Below, in pieces: positions 1 through 8,973 of a stretch of 64,000 nt of DNA. Position 1 is the first letter of the stretch, and every line of letters begins with the position of its first letter. The notes under the pieces are model-generated. The model saw nothing but the letters and a program-made list of their open reading frames with translations. It was not told where the DNA came from and made no database searches. The stretch lies in contig DATKFW010000137.1 in NCBI GenBank assembly GCA_035511075.1, positions 28,749 to 92,748 on the forward strand, given 5' to 3'. The translations under genes and the position numbers were made by a program. The stretch is from DATAUD01 sp035511075 (GTDB lineage Bacteria; Verrucomicrobiota; Verrucomicrobiia; Limisphaerales; Palsa-1400).

Positions 1-1433
1 ACGAAAAGGAGCTGCGCGAATTCCGCGCCCGTTTCGACATTCCGGTGCGCGATGAAGACGTCGTGGAGACGCCGTTCTACCGTCCGCCCAAGGATTCGCC
101 GGAGATAAAGTATCTTCTGGAGCGCCGGAAGAAGCTGGGCGGCTTTGTGCCGGCGCGCGTTGTCAACGCGGCGCCTTTGAAGACCCCGCGTCTCGAAAGT
201 TTTCCCGATCTGGTCAAGGGGTCCGGCGCCGCCGAGTTTTCCACGACCATGAGTTTTGTTCGGCTGTTGTCTGGTTTGCTCCGCGACAAAACCATCGGGA
301 GGAATGTCGTTCCCATTATTCCGGATGAAGCCCGCACATTTGGCATCGATCCGCTCTTTTCCCAAGTGGGAATCTACTCATCCAAGGGCCAGCTTTATGA
401 GCCGGTCGATAAAAAGGGAATCAGCTTTTACCGCGAAGCCAAGGACGGGCAAATCCTTGAAGAAGGGATTACCGAAGCGGGATCGATGGCGTCCTTCGTC
501 GCCGCCGGCACGGCGTATGCGAATGTCGGCGTCAACATGATTCCGTTTTACATTTATTACTCGATGTTTGGCCCTCAACGGGTCGGGGACGAATTGTGGC
601 TCGCTGCGGACAGCCGGGCCAAGGGATTTCTGCTCGGGGCGACTTCCGGACGGACGACCCTCAACGGGGAAGGATTGCAACACCAGGACGGCCACAGCCC
701 GCTCATGGCCAGCGCCGTTCCGACCCTTTATGTTTATGACCCGGCGTTTGGTTACGAGACGACGGTAATCGTTTGCGACGGCATGAGGCGGATGTTCGAG
801 AACGGTGAGGAAATCCTCTATTACCTCTGCCTGTACAACGAAAACTATGTCATGCCGCCGCTCCCCCCCGGCGCGGAGGAGGGAATTATCAAAGGGCTTT
901 ACAAATTCAAGACCGGGCCGGAGGGACCCCGGCACAAAGCGCAGATTCTTGGCAGCGGCAGCATTATCCGTTCGGCATTGCGAGCGCAGGAAATCCTGGC
1001 CGAACGCTACGATGTTTCCGCCGATGTCTGGAGCGCCACCAGTTACAAGAATTTGCGCAATGAGGCGCTGCTGGCGGAACGATGGAATCTTTTACATCCC
1101 TCACAAGCCCCCAAGAAGCCCCATGTTCAACAACTCCTGGAGAACGAGAGCGGTCCGTTCATCGCCGTTTCCGATTACATGAAAATGGTCCCCGACCAGA
1201 TCGCCAAATGGGTCCCGGGCGGGTTGACGACCCTGGGCACCGACGGTTTCGGCCGCAGCGACATCCGGTCGCGGTTGCGGCGGTTCTTTGAAATCGACGC
1301 CGAGTGCGTTGTCGTGGCAACCTTGTATTCGCTGGCGCAACGGGGAGAGATTGAGAAGAAACTTGTTGCCCGGGCGATTAAGGACTTGAATATCGATCCC
1401 GAAAAAGGCTTTCCTCAACTGGCAGCGTTTTAA
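1..1433 (+). CDS. aceE: Pyruvate dehydrogenase E1 component, homodimeric type (5' partial)
   Basis: This is the C-terminal half of the thiamine-diphosphate-dependent E1 that decarboxylates pyruvate and acetylates the lipoyl arm of E2. The frame is already open at the window edge (EKELREFRARFDIPV before the GTG at 45), so the gene starts upstream; about 477 of the usual 890 or so residues are present. Family signatures are visible: IPVRDED, a glycine-rich segment around TEAGSMASF, FYIYYSMFGPQR and TTLNGEGLQHQDGHS, all typical of AceE rather than the alpha2beta2 E1. The E2 and E3 genes follow after 9 bp and 0 bp, giving a complete aceE-aceF-lpd order. No truncation or frameshift is seen in the visible part. 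Confidence 0.95.
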   Translation, partial: EKELREFRARFDIPVRDEDVVETPFYRPPKDSPEIKYLLERRKKLGGFVPARVVNAAPLKTPRLESFPDLVKGSGAAEFSTTMSFVRLLSGLLRDKTIGRNVVPIIPDEARTFGIDPLFSQVGIYSSKGQLYEPVDKKGISFYREAKDGQILEEGITEAGSMASFVAAGTAYANVGVNMIPFYIYYSMFGPQRVGDELWLAADSRAKGFLLGATSGRTTLNGEGLQHQDGHSPLMASAVPTLYVYDPAFGYETTVIVCDGMRRMFENGEEILYYLCLYNENYVMPPLPPGAEEGIIKGLYKFKTGPEGPRHKAQILGSGSIIRSALRAQEILAERYDVSADVWSATSYKNLRNEALLAERWNLLHPSQAPKKPHVQQLLENESGPFIAVSDYMKMVPDQIAKWVPGGLTTLGTDGFGRSDIRSRLRRFFEIDAECVVVATLYSLAQRGEIEKKLVARAIKDLNIDPEKGFPQLAAF

Positions 1434-1442
1434 TTCAAATCT

Positions 1443-2726
1443 ATGGACGTGAAACTACCTCCGCTGGGCGAAGGCGTTGACTCAGGCAGTGTCGTCGCCG
1501 TTTTGGTCAAGGAAGGCGATCAGATTGCAAAAGGGCAGGGGATCATTGAATTGGAAACCGGCAAAGCCATCGCGCCGGTCCCTTCGCCAGCCCCCGGCAA
1601 AGTGACCAAGATCATCGTGTCGATTGGCGATAAGATCTCCGTCGGCCAGCCGATTCTTTCGCTGGAAGGCGGGGCGCCGGCACCGGCGGCTCCGAAAGCC
1701 TCCGCAGCAAAGCCGGCCTCCCGTCCGGTCCGACCGGCCGCGCCGCAACCGGTGCAGGAAGAAGCGCCGGAAGAACCGATTCCGGAGGAGGAACCGGATG
1801 CCAACGCGCCCGCCCCCGCCGCTTCGCCGACGCTCCGCCGGATCGCGCGGGAATTGGGCATCGATCTTCGCCGCGTTCACGGCAGCGACGAGGGCGGAAG
1901 GATCGTGATGAACGATTTGCGCGCCTACGTCCGAAGATTGCAGGAACTGGCCGCGCAGCCGCGGAGAGGCGCGGGCGCCGGTGTTGCCGCAAAGCCGCCG
2001 GCCGAACAGATCGATTTTGCCAAATGGGGCAGTGTGACCAAACGGCCGATGACGCCGTTGCGCAAGGTCATCGCGGAGCGCATGAGCCAAAACTGGAATG
2101 CGATTCCGCACGTCACACAATTCGAGGAGGCCGACATCACGGCCCTGGACGCCTTGCGGAAAAAGCACGCCGCCGACTATGAGAAGAAGGGCGCCCGGCT
2201 AACGCTGACGGCGCTGGCGGTAAAAATCGTCGGCGAAGCGCTGAAGAAACACCCGGTGTTCAACACGAGCCTGGACGAAACGGCCGGCGACGTCATCTAC
2301 AAGGAATATTTTCACATCGGCCTGGCGGTGGATACCGAGCAGGGATTGATCGTGCCGGTTCTGCGCGACGTGGATAAAAAGGACATCCTGGCGCTCTCCA
2401 GGGAAATCAACGAATTGGCGGCCAAGACCCGGGATCGAAAAGTCTCGATGGAGGAATTGCAGGGCGGCACGTTCACCATTTCCAACCAGGGAGGAATTGG
2501 CGGGGGCCATTTCACGCCGATCATCAACCGCCCGGAAACGGCGATCCTTGGCATGGGCCGCGGGGCGCTCAAGCCGGCGGTGCGCGAGGGAAAAATCGAG
2601 GCGCGCCTGATGCTGCCGCTGGCGTTGTCGTACGACCATCGTGTGATCGACGGCGGGGCGGCAGTTCGGTTTATGCTTGACATTGTGGCGGGGTTCGAGA
2701 ACTTCGACGAGAAACTCATCGGCTGA
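1443..2726 (+). CDS. aceF: Dihydrolipoamide acetyltransferase (E2) of pyruvate dehydrogenase
   Basis: This cytoplasmic core subunit transfers the acetyl group from lipoyl-lysine to CoA. The 427-residue protein has three parts: one lipoyl domain (about 1-75) with the lipoylated lysine K41 in ETGKA; a Pro/Ala-rich linker; and a peripheral-subunit-binding domain (about 128-165) with the pattern SPTLRRIARELGIDL. The catalytic domain runs from about 200 to the end and carries the active-site motif DHRVIDG near the C-terminus. Many AceF proteins have two or three lipoyl domains; this one has a single copy. It starts 9 bp after aceE and its stop directly abuts the TTG of lpdA, so the three are almost certainly one transcript. 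Confidence 0.95.
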   Translation: MDVKLPPLGEGVDSGSVVAVLVKEGDQIAKGQGIIELETGKAIAPVPSPAPGKVTKIIVSIGDKISVGQPILSLEGGAPAPAAPKASAAKPASRPVRPAAPQPVQEEAPEEPIPEEEPDANAPAPAASPTLRRIARELGIDLRRVHGSDEGGRIVMNDLRAYVRRLQELAAQPRRGAGAGVAAKPPAEQIDFAKWGSVTKRPMTPLRKVIAERMSQNWNAIPHVTQFEEADITALDALRKKHAADYEKKGARLTLTALAVKIVGEALKKHPVFNTSLDETAGDVIYKEYFHIGLAVDTEQGLIVPVLRDVDKKDILALSREINELAAKTRDRKVSMEELQGGTFTISNQGGIGGGHFTPIINRPETAILGMGRGALKPAVREGKIEARLMLPLALSYDHRVIDGGAAVRFMLDIVAGFENFDEKLIG

Positions 2727-4169
2727 TTGCAGCCAAAATATAACGTGGATTCGATTCATAGTGAAATTGTTGTGTTGGGCGCCGGCCCGGGCGGTTACGC
2801 CGCCGCTTTTTACGCCGCCGATCTGGGCAAAAAAGTCCTGCTGGTGGAGCAGGACAAGAAGTTGGGCGGGGTCTGTCTCAATCGCGGCTGCATTCCTTCC
2901 AAGGCGCTGTTGTACGCCACCCGAATGATCTTTGAGGCGCGCGAATCCGCCCACCGCGGAGTCACGTTCGGGCCGCCGACGATCGAGGTGGATAAACTGC
3001 GGGCCTGGAAAAACTCCGTTGTCGATAAACTGGTCGGGGGCATCAGCTTCCTGGCCAAAAAACGCGGCGTCCAGGTCCTGACTGGCCGCGGCTATTTTGA
3101 AGGTTCGCAGTCCCTTCGCGTGGAAACGACGGAGGGCCAGCAGTCGGTCACTTTTGACAAGGCCATTATCGCTGTCGGCTCCAAGGCCGCATTGCCGAAG
3201 GTCTTTGATTTGGGGAACCCGCGCGTGATGACTTCCACGGAGGCGCTGGAAGTGGAGGAGATTCCCGAGGATTTTCTGGTGGTGGGCGGCGGTTACATCG
3301 GCATGGAACTCGGTTCGGTCTATGCCAATCTGGGGAGCAAAGTCGTCGTCGTCGAGGCGCTGCAAGGCATCCTTTCCGGGGCCGATCCCGACCTGATTCG
3401 TCCGGTCATGCAATACGCGCAAAAGAATTTCCGCGAGTTGCGCTTCAACACCAAAGTCACCCAAATGTCCACCAAGGGAAAGAAAGTCCGGGTCGTGACC
3501 GAGGGGCCGGACAAAGTGGAAAAGGAGGAATTGTTCGACCGCGTGCTGGTTTCGGTGGGCCGCGTTCCCCGCTCGCAAAATCTCGGCCTGGAAAACACGC
3601 AGGTCGAGCAGGACGAACGCGGTTTCATCAAGGTCAATGACAAACAGGAAACGAGCGATCCCGCGATTCTGGCCATTGGAGACATTGCCGGAGGTGTTCT
3701 GCTGGCGCACAAAGCGAGCAAGGAAGCGCGCATTGCCGTCGAGACAATTGTAGGCCAGGAGAGCACTTCAACCGGGGTCATTATTCCCGCCGTCGTTTTT
3801 ACGGACCCCGAATTAGCGTGGTGCGGCGTTACTGAAACAGAGGCGCGGGCCAAGGGACTGGTATTTGAAGTGGCCAAGTTCCCGTGGGGCGCATCGGGTC
3901 GCGCCCTCACCTATGACCGCCCCGACGGCCTGACCAAATTGATTGTCGACTCGGAAACGGAGCGTATCATCGGCGTGGGCATTGTCGGCCACGGCGCGGG
4001 AGAGTTGATCGCGGAGGGCGTTCTGGCAATCGAGATGGGAGCGACGGTTGGCGACCTTGCGGAAACGGTCCATCCGCATCCAACGCTTTCGGAAACGCTC
4101 ATGGAAGCGGCCGAGGTTTTTTACGGCGTGTCCACCAGCGTCTTCGCCCCCAAGAAGCACGAGGAGTGA
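2727..4169 (+). CDS. lpdA: Dihydrolipoyl dehydrogenase (E3)
   Basis: This FAD-dependent disulfide oxidoreductase reoxidises dihydrolipoamide of E2 with NAD+. The 480-residue protein shows the N-terminal FAD-binding GAGPGGYAA loop, the redox pair C50/C55 in GGVCLNRGCIPSKA, a central NAD-binding GGGYIGMELGS and the C-terminal catalytic histidine in HPHPTLSETL. The start is TTG, taken because it follows the aceF stop with no gap and because no earlier in-frame start exists after that stop. Sitting in the aceEF operon, it is probably the E3 of this complex, though such enzymes may be shared with 2-oxoglutarate dehydrogenase and the glycine cleavage system. Confidence 0.95.
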   Translation: MQPKYNVDSIHSEIVVLGAGPGGYAAAFYAADLGKKVLLVEQDKKLGGVCLNRGCIPSKALLYATRMIFEARESAHRGVTFGPPTIEVDKLRAWKNSVVDKLVGGISFLAKKRGVQVLTGRGYFEGSQSLRVETTEGQQSVTFDKAIIAVGSKAALPKVFDLGNPRVMTSTEALEVEEIPEDFLVVGGGYIGMELGSVYANLGSKVVVVEALQGILSGADPDLIRPVMQYAQKNFRELRFNTKVTQMSTKGKKVRVVTEGPDKVEKEELFDRVLVSVGRVPRSQNLGLENTQVEQDERGFIKVNDKQETSDPAILAIGDIAGGVLLAHKASKEARIAVETIVGQESTSTGVIIPAVVFTDPELAWCGVTETEARAKGLVFEVAKFPWGASGRALTYDRPDGLTKLIVDSETERIIGVGIVGHGAGELIAEGVLAIEMGATVGDLAETVHPHPTLSETLMEAAEVFYGVSTSVFAPKKHEE

Positions 4170-4230
4170 TTCCGGCAAAACATGTCACGGTGTGAGACAA
4201 AATTCTTCGGGGTGAGGGTTTTGCTTCATT

Positions 4231-4290
4231 GCCTTCGTTTTCTTCTGTAAGCCTTTCAGAACCAAACAGAAGCACGCAAAGGAAACGAAG
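4231..4290. repeat. Imperfect inverted repeat of the CACGAAGG type
   Basis: The arm at 4231-4247 (CCTTCGTTTTCTTCTGT) is the reverse complement of the two ends of 4265-4290, which contains an extra nine bases in the middle. It lies in the 150-bp gap between lpdA (+) and the DUF2721 gene (-), whose ends converge, and could fold as a hairpin. Its wording resembles the better-preserved element at 14223-14322. Confidence 0.4.
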
Positions 4291-4322
4291 GGCGGAAGAA
4301 GCGCCGCAAAGTATTAACGCCG

Positions 4323-4802
4323 CTAAGCGTCTGGCTGGCGGGCCATTTCCACTTTGAGCGCACGGAGGGAAAGGCGAATATCCATCATGAATGCCACCAG
4401 CGACACCACCAGCGACACCAGGCAACAGATGAAAAACAAACTGATGAAGACGGCCGATCCCAACTTCATCAACGCCGTAACAAAGAGCGTCAAGATCAGC
4501 ATCGCGGCGGACAGGGCGCTGATGACGCTCGCCACGATGGAAACCTGAATCAGGCGCGCCCGCCGATAAATCAGCTCAACCTGGTGCGCCAGCCGTGGGC
4601 GGTCCTTAGCGGAGGCAGAGCACATGTGATCGTGGATTTGCCGGGTGCGATCCAGCGCGCGTCCAAAGCGGTTGGTCAGCGAGAGCAGCAGCAACCCCAC
4701 CCCGGAAATCAAGATCACTGGGGCGATGGCGACCTGAAGCACCGGAACCAGATCGTTTGGCGGGGTCGACAGCATTGGCACGAACCGTAACAGACCAGCC
4801 AC
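4323..4802 (-). CDS. DUF2721 family membrane protein
   Basis: This is a predicted inner-membrane protein of up to 159 residues. It has a hydrophobic N-terminal segment (VAIAPVILISGVGLLLLSL), a charged central stretch with many Arg and Lys residues, and two further hydrophobic helices (about 85-110 and 115-140). The order TM helix, TNRFGRALDR, then RRARLIQVSIV fits DUF2721, a family of unknown role. The ATG at 4775 (MLSTPP) is an alternative start that would leave the usual short leader before the first helix. It is convergent with lpdA and has no evident operon partner, so no function is assigned beyond the family. Confidence 0.8.
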   Translation of the reverse strand: MAGLLRFVPMLSTPPNDLVPVLQVAIAPVILISGVGLLLLSLTNRFGRALDRTRQIHDHMCSASAKDRPRLAHQVELIYRRARLIQVSIVASVISALSAAMLILTLFVTALMKLGSAVFISLFFICCLVSLVVSLVAFMMDIRLSLRALKVEMARQPDA

Positions 4803-4887
4803 CCGTTTTCAACCCTGCGGGAGGGGCGTCACGGGGGCGGGTCAACAGGCTGTCTCCGTCCGTTTGCGTCGAATGCCCAATAGCGGT

Positions 4888-5220
4888 TCAATCAAATCTG
4901 TAACCGCTCGCGGTGCTGCCGACGGCAGCGGGCGAGACGCCGTAGAAGATTGCTCCGAGGACAGCGTTTTCCAAGAAAGTACTTTCTGTCCAGCTTTGCC
5001 CGCCATTGGTGGAAACAACAATCGCATCACCCGCAATCGCTCCGAGGATTGTTTTGCCGTCAGCCGAGCAAGCCACGTTGACGTATGGAGCCTCCGGCTG
5101 ATTGCCATTGGTCCAAGTCTGGCCCTGCGTGATCCCCGCGCCGACTAGCGTGAAAACCATGCGTAGGGCCACACCGATCTGCTGTCTGTTCACATCGCAA
5201 AACCGTTTCTTTCGGTTCAT
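4888..5220 (-). CDS. Short secreted BNR/Ycf48-like protein, probably a remnant
   Basis: This encodes 110 residues. The start at 5220 is supported by GGAGGAGG on the minus strand about 6 bases upstream and is followed by a basic, then hydrophobic, stretch that could be a signal peptide ending near AGITQGQ. The mature part contains one BNR-like unit (SADGKTILGAIAGD, then STNGGQSW). Proteins built from such units normally carry many copies and are several hundred residues long, so a single copy followed by GSTASGYRFD and a stop looks like the trimmed beginning of a larger exported beta-propeller gene. It could still be expressed. No function is assigned. The 269 bp between it and ppk1 hold nothing else recognisable. 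Confidence 0.45.
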   Translation of the reverse strand: MNRKKRFCDVNRQQIGVALRMVFTLVGAGITQGQTWTNGNQPEAPYVNVACSADGKTILGAIAGDAIVVSTNGGQSWTESTFLENAVLGAIFYGVSPAAVGSTASGYRFD

Positions 5221-5489
5221 GCTCGCCCTCCTCCAACTAATGCGCGCTGTCTCGCGACGACAGCACCAAAACCACGCCCATTGATCTCGATTTGGCCCTC
5301 CTCTCGGCGCTGACCTTGGTCCACATCGCACCGTAATGCGGTTGCACGCATGCCATAGGAAAGCCGAACTTCCATAATGATGACATTGCTTTAGGCAATT
5401 ACGAGCAGGTTTTGAGCCACCTTTTCTGGTGATGGGACACACCTTTTGCCGCTGGCGTCGGGATTCTGGTTTGGGCTACCTTTCGCGGT

Positions 5490-7580
5490 GTGGAGCTAGA
5501 GGCACAAACTACAATTGACGCGGCCCGGTTCATCAATCGTGAGTTGAGCTGGCTGGAATTTAATCAGCGGGTCCTGGAGGAGGCGCGCAATCCAACCACG
5601 CCTCTGCTCGAACGGCTCAAGTTTTTCTGCATCACCAGCTCCAATCTCGACGAGTTCTTCGAGGTCCGCGTCGCGGGCCTCAAACAACAGGTTGAAAGCG
5701 GCGTCATGAGCCGCGGGCCGGACGGCCTGACGCCCGGCGAAACGTTGCGCGCGGTCCACCAGCGCATTGGCCGAATGGTCCATGACCAGTATGTCTGCTG
5801 GCGCGAGGAGTTGGCGCCAGGGTTGGAGCGCCACGGCATCCGCTTTCTCAAGCCCGTCGACCTGGCCGAGGCGGATTTGAAATGGCTGGAGGATTTTTAT
5901 CGGCGCGAGGTGCGGCCCGTTTTGACGCCGCTGGCCATCGATCCGGTGCATCCGTTTCCGCAATTGCTCAACAAATCGCTCAATATCATTGTCCAGTTGG
6001 AAGTTAAAACGGGCGGCCAAAATATCCGCCACCTGGCCGTCGTGCAGGCGCCGCGCGTGTTGCCGCCGGTGGTCCGGCTCCCGCGCCAGGACCAGAGGCG
6101 GGATTACATTTTTCTGGGGCAGGTCGTCGGCCATTTTTTGGGGGATCTCTTTCCCGGCACGCGAATCCTCGGTTACTGGCACTTCCGCGTCACGCGCAAT
6201 AGCGAACTCTACCTGGACGAGCAGGACAGCAGTAATTTGCTCAAGGCCATTGAGAACGAACTTCACAACCGGCGCAAGGGCGACGCCGTGCGCCTGGAGA
6301 TCGATCACGATTGTCCCGCGACGATCCGCAACGCGCTTGTGGGAACGCTGGGGCTGACAGAGGAGGACGTAAATCTTATTGACGGCCCGCTCTATCCGGC
6401 CCGCCTGATGGCCCTCTACGAGGGCGATCACTCCGCCGAATTGCGGGACACCCCGTTCATTGCCCCGGTCGCCCGCCCGCTTCGGCGCGAAACGGATTTG
6501 TTCGCGGCGATCCGCCGGCGGGACATCCTCCTGCAGCATCCCTACGATAGTTTTGACACGGTTGTGGAGTTCCTGGAAAAATCGGCGCGCGACCCCGATG
6601 TGCTTGCGATCAAGCAGACGCTCTATCGCACGGGCGGCGACACGCGAATCGTCGGGGCGTTGATGGAGGCGGCGGCCAACGGGAAGCAAATCACCGTCGT
6701 GGTGGAGTTGCGCGCGCGGTTCGACGAGGCCAACAACATCCAGTGGAGCCGCAAGTTGGAGGAGGCCGGCGTGCATGTCGTCTACGGCCTGGTGGGCTAC
6801 AAAATCCACTGCAAAATGTGCCTGGTCGTCCGCAAGGAGAAGCCGGGCATCCGCCGTTACGTTCACTTAAGCACGGGCAATTACAACGCGACAACCGCGC
6901 GGATTTACACGGACGTGGGACTCTTGACATGTCACCCAGACTTCGGCGAGGACGCCACCAACGTCTTCAACTTGCTGACAGGCGTCGGGCATTACCAGCC
7001 CACCCGGAAGCTGATACTGGCGCCCTTTGAACTGCATCGGCGAATCCTGGCGATGATTGACCGGGAGGCGGCAAACGCGCGGCGCGGCAAACGCGCGCGC
7101 ATTATCGCCAAAATGAACGCGCTGCTGGACGGCGATATCATCCAGGCCCTTTACCGGGCGTCGCAGGCGGGGGTCAAGATCGACCTGTTGGTGCGGGGCA
7201 TTTGTTGTCTGCGACCGCAGATTCCCGGCGTCAGCGACAACATCACGGTGCGCAGCATCGTGGATCGATTCCTGGAACACAGCCGCATTTTCTACTTTGA
7301 GAACGGCGGACGGCCCCAACACTGGATTGGCAGCGCCGACTGGATGCCGCGCAATTTTTTCCGCCGGATCGAAGCAGTGGTGCCAATCGAAGACCCGAGA
7401 TTGCGCCGGCGCGTCAAGAATGAACTGCTGGGAATCCCGCTTGCCGACAACGTGAATTCCTGGCAACTGCAATCCGACGGCCAATACACTCCTGTCAAGC
7501 GAAGATGGTTCAACAGCCAGGAGGAATTCATCAAGAGAGCGGGAAGCAGACGGCGCCCGGGCAAAACGGCCAGGGCATAG
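5490..7580 (+). CDS. ppk1: Polyphosphate kinase 1
   Basis: This enzyme reversibly makes inorganic polyphosphate from ATP. It is a 696-residue protein of normal family length with a GTG start. The N-terminal domain begins NRELSWLEFNQRVLEEA, a standard PPK1 opening. The two catalytic histidines are H440 in YKIHCKM and H459 in YVHLSTGNYN, with the same 19-residue spacing as H435/H454 of the E. coli enzyme. LKFFCITSSNLDEFFEVRVA near residue 50 is also characteristic. The gene stands alone between a short divergent secreted gene and the XRE regulator it converges with 9 bp downstream; no ppx or phoU lies nearby. Confidence 0.95.
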   Translation: MELEAQTTIDAARFINRELSWLEFNQRVLEEARNPTTPLLERLKFFCITSSNLDEFFEVRVAGLKQQVESGVMSRGPDGLTPGETLRAVHQRIGRMVHDQYVCWREELAPGLERHGIRFLKPVDLAEADLKWLEDFYRREVRPVLTPLAIDPVHPFPQLLNKSLNIIVQLEVKTGGQNIRHLAVVQAPRVLPPVVRLPRQDQRRDYIFLGQVVGHFLGDLFPGTRILGYWHFRVTRNSELYLDEQDSSNLLKAIENELHNRRKGDAVRLEIDHDCPATIRNALVGTLGLTEEDVNLIDGPLYPARLMALYEGDHSAELRDTPFIAPVARPLRRETDLFAAIRRRDILLQHPYDSFDTVVEFLEKSARDPDVLAIKQTLYRTGGDTRIVGALMEAAANGKQITVVVELRARFDEANNIQWSRKLEEAGVHVVYGLVGYKIHCKMCLVVRKEKPGIRRYVHLSTGNYNATTARIYTDVGLLTCHPDFGEDATNVFNLLTGVGHYQPTRKLILAPFELHRRILAMIDREAANARRGKRARIIAKMNALLDGDIIQALYRASQAGVKIDLLVRGICCLRPQIPGVSDNITVRSIVDRFLEHSRIFYFENGGRPQHWIGSADWMPRNFFRRIEAVVPIEDPRLRRRVKNELLGIPLADNVNSWQLQSDGQYTPVKRRWFNSQEEFIKRAGSRRRPGKTARA

Positions 7581-7589
7581 ACCTCCGGG

Positions 7590-8453
7590 TCAATCCGGCC
7601 TCCTGCCGAGCAAGAACTTGATTGCCGTCTCGGCGCTCTCGACCTGGCCGGCGATCTTTTCAATCGCGTTCTGCAAGCGGACAACTTCCGCCTCGCTTGA
7701 GCGCGGCAGAGAGGAGGGATTGACGGAGACCGGGTTCAATTTGTCCATCGCGGCGTTGAGCTTCCTGATCTGCTGATGGAGCAGCCGAACGCCCTCCCGC
7801 AGCCGCGACACCGCGCCGGCGTTGCGCTTTGTAGTTCCACCGGGTTGGTCCGGCTCTGATTCGCGGGTCCTGCGCCCGGTCGAAACGGTCAAGTACCGCT
7901 CCCTGGTCCGTTCGCGGCGAATGCGCAGCGCCAGTTCGCGCGCGTAACTCGTGACCTCCAGGGCAAACTCCTGGCGCTCCACGGGGGAACGGAACTTTTC
8001 CTTCGCAAAAAGGTCGCCCATAAAGCGGGTGACGTGGGCCGTCGCGTCGAACCCGTGGATGGCCCCGCTGTCCTTCGGCTTCCTGGGAGGGCGGCCCGCG
8101 GCGGCGCGCCGTCCCGGCCGGGCCGGTTGGGCGTGATCGCATATCTCACTCCAGAGCGCCTTGTCTGGAACGCGTTCGGGTCGGGGCAATTCCAGCACGG
8201 CGGCCGCAGCCTTGATTTCGCCTTTGCCGGTAGCCAGCCACCGGGGGTTGACGTCAAAGATGAAGCAAAGGCGGTACCCGATGGCGTAGCGCAACGGCGT
8301 GCGTCCGTATTCGATGCTTGCGAGCCTGTCGCGTGAAACCCCCAGTTCGCCGGCGAAGGCCGGCTGGGGCCAGTTGATTTGATCCCGGAACTGTTTGACG
8401 CGCTGGCCGATCAGGACCTCGCGCGGCGTGACCAGACCGCTTTTTTTAGGCAT
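7590..8453 (-). CDS. XRE-family helix-turn-helix regulator with long C-terminal region
   Basis: This is a 287-residue putative DNA-binding protein. Residues 12-65 form a Cro/CI-type HTH (GQRVKQFRDQ, ELGVSRDRLASIEYGR), followed by a segment ending WLATGKGEI, a common continuation in XRE proteins that choose repression by ligand or partner. The middle is basic and Pro-rich (RRAAAGRPPRKPKD). The last 90 or so residues contain heptad-like leucines and isoleucines (LREGVRLLHQQIRKL and AIEKIAGQVESAETAIKFLL), suggesting a coiled coil. The ATG at 8453 is preferred over an upstream in-frame start at 8477 because the latter would overlap the dyad. It is divergent from the gene at 8533 across a strong palindrome, so autoregulation is plausible. 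The target is unknown. Confidence 0.75.
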   Translation of the reverse strand: MPKKSGLVTPREVLIGQRVKQFRDQINWPQPAFAGELGVSRDRLASIEYGRTPLRYAIGYRLCFIFDVNPRWLATGKGEIKAAAAVLELPRPERVPDKALWSEICDHAQPARPGRRAAAGRPPRKPKDSGAIHGFDATAHVTRFMGDLFAKEKFRSPVERQEFALEVTSYARELALRIRRERTRERYLTVSTGRRTRESEPDQPGGTTKRNAGAVSRLREGVRLLHQQIRKLNAAMDKLNPVSVNPSSLPRSSEAEVVRLQNAIEKIAGQVESAETAIKFLLGRRPD

Positions 8454-8458
8454 GGAGC

Positions 8459-8530
8459 GACAATACAGTTCCCACAAAAAGATGTAAAATAGTCCTTGCG
8501 AGTCCCATTATTTTGTGGGACCATATTGTC
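8459..8530. promoter_or_regulatory. Divergent promoter region with a long dyad (putative operator)
   Basis: The 79 bp between the two divergent genes contains inverted arms. The left arm, 8459-8479, reads GACAATA, four bases, then TCCCACAAAA. The right arm, 8511-8530, is its complement with a three-base spacer. The inner 10 bases (8470-8479 and 8511-8520) are perfectly complementary, and the 7-base outer blocks (8459-8465 and 8524-8530) are too. A smaller palindrome, GTCCCA/TGGGAC, lies at 8502-8507 and 8516-8521. The arms lie right at the two start codons, so a bound repressor would block both genes. Confidence 0.6.
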
Positions 8531-8532
8531 TC

Positions 8533-8973
8533 ATGCGAAATGCGTTCGAGGATGAAAACGAGGCTTTTGAAACGAGCCGCCCTTTTTCATCGCCCTGTTT
8601 CGCCGCCGCCGTGCTGGATTGCAGCAAGTACAGCCTTTCCGATTACATCCAGAGCGGCGTGATACCGCTGGCCTTCGATATCGGGATGCCCGGCGCCACG
8701 CGGCTTTGTCTGCGCGTGTCCACCGCCAGCGTCCTGGCCGTGAGAACGGGGCTTAAAGCCTCGTCGGACATGGCGAAGTTTTTCGACGGCGCCTTTCCGA
8801 AGGACAGGCCCCATTATCGGCCTCCGCGCCTGGCCTGGATGCTTCACTGCGATTACGACCACATTTACCATCTGTTGGCCGGCAATGTCCTGGCCGACGC
8901 CGGCGGGGCGACCCGCTACCAAATCCCCCGCCAAAGCATTCTCGATTTTCTTGCCGGGAGACGATTGGCCTGA
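8533..8973 (+). CDS. Small protein with two excisionase-like winged-helix units (unrecognised)
   Basis: This encodes 146 residues from the ATG at 8533; an in-frame ATG at 8515 lies inside the dyad and is less likely. No named family is recognised with confidence. The C-terminal half (about 100-146) has the wording of excisionase/MerR-like winged helices: a helix, LLAGNVLADAGG, then RYQIPRQSILDFLAGR. The N-terminal half repeats the same layout (AAVLDCSKYSLSDYIQSGVI, then LRVSTASVLAVR), so the protein looks like an internal duplication of a DNA-binding unit. It is divergent from an XRE regulator and shares its operator region. A role as a partner or antagonist of that regulator is inference from position only. 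Confidence 0.6.
   Translation: MRNAFEDENEAFETSRPFSSPCFAAAVLDCSKYSLSDYIQSGVIPLAFDIGMPGATRLCLRVSTASVLAVRTGLKASSDMAKFFDGAFPKDRPHYRPPRLAWMLHCDYDHIYHLLAGNVLADAGGATRYQIPRQSILDFLAGRRLA

Noticed and set aside
2199..3710. A 503-residue minus-strand frame across aceF and lpdA.
   Set aside because: It crosses two well-supported genes and has no domain-like sequence.
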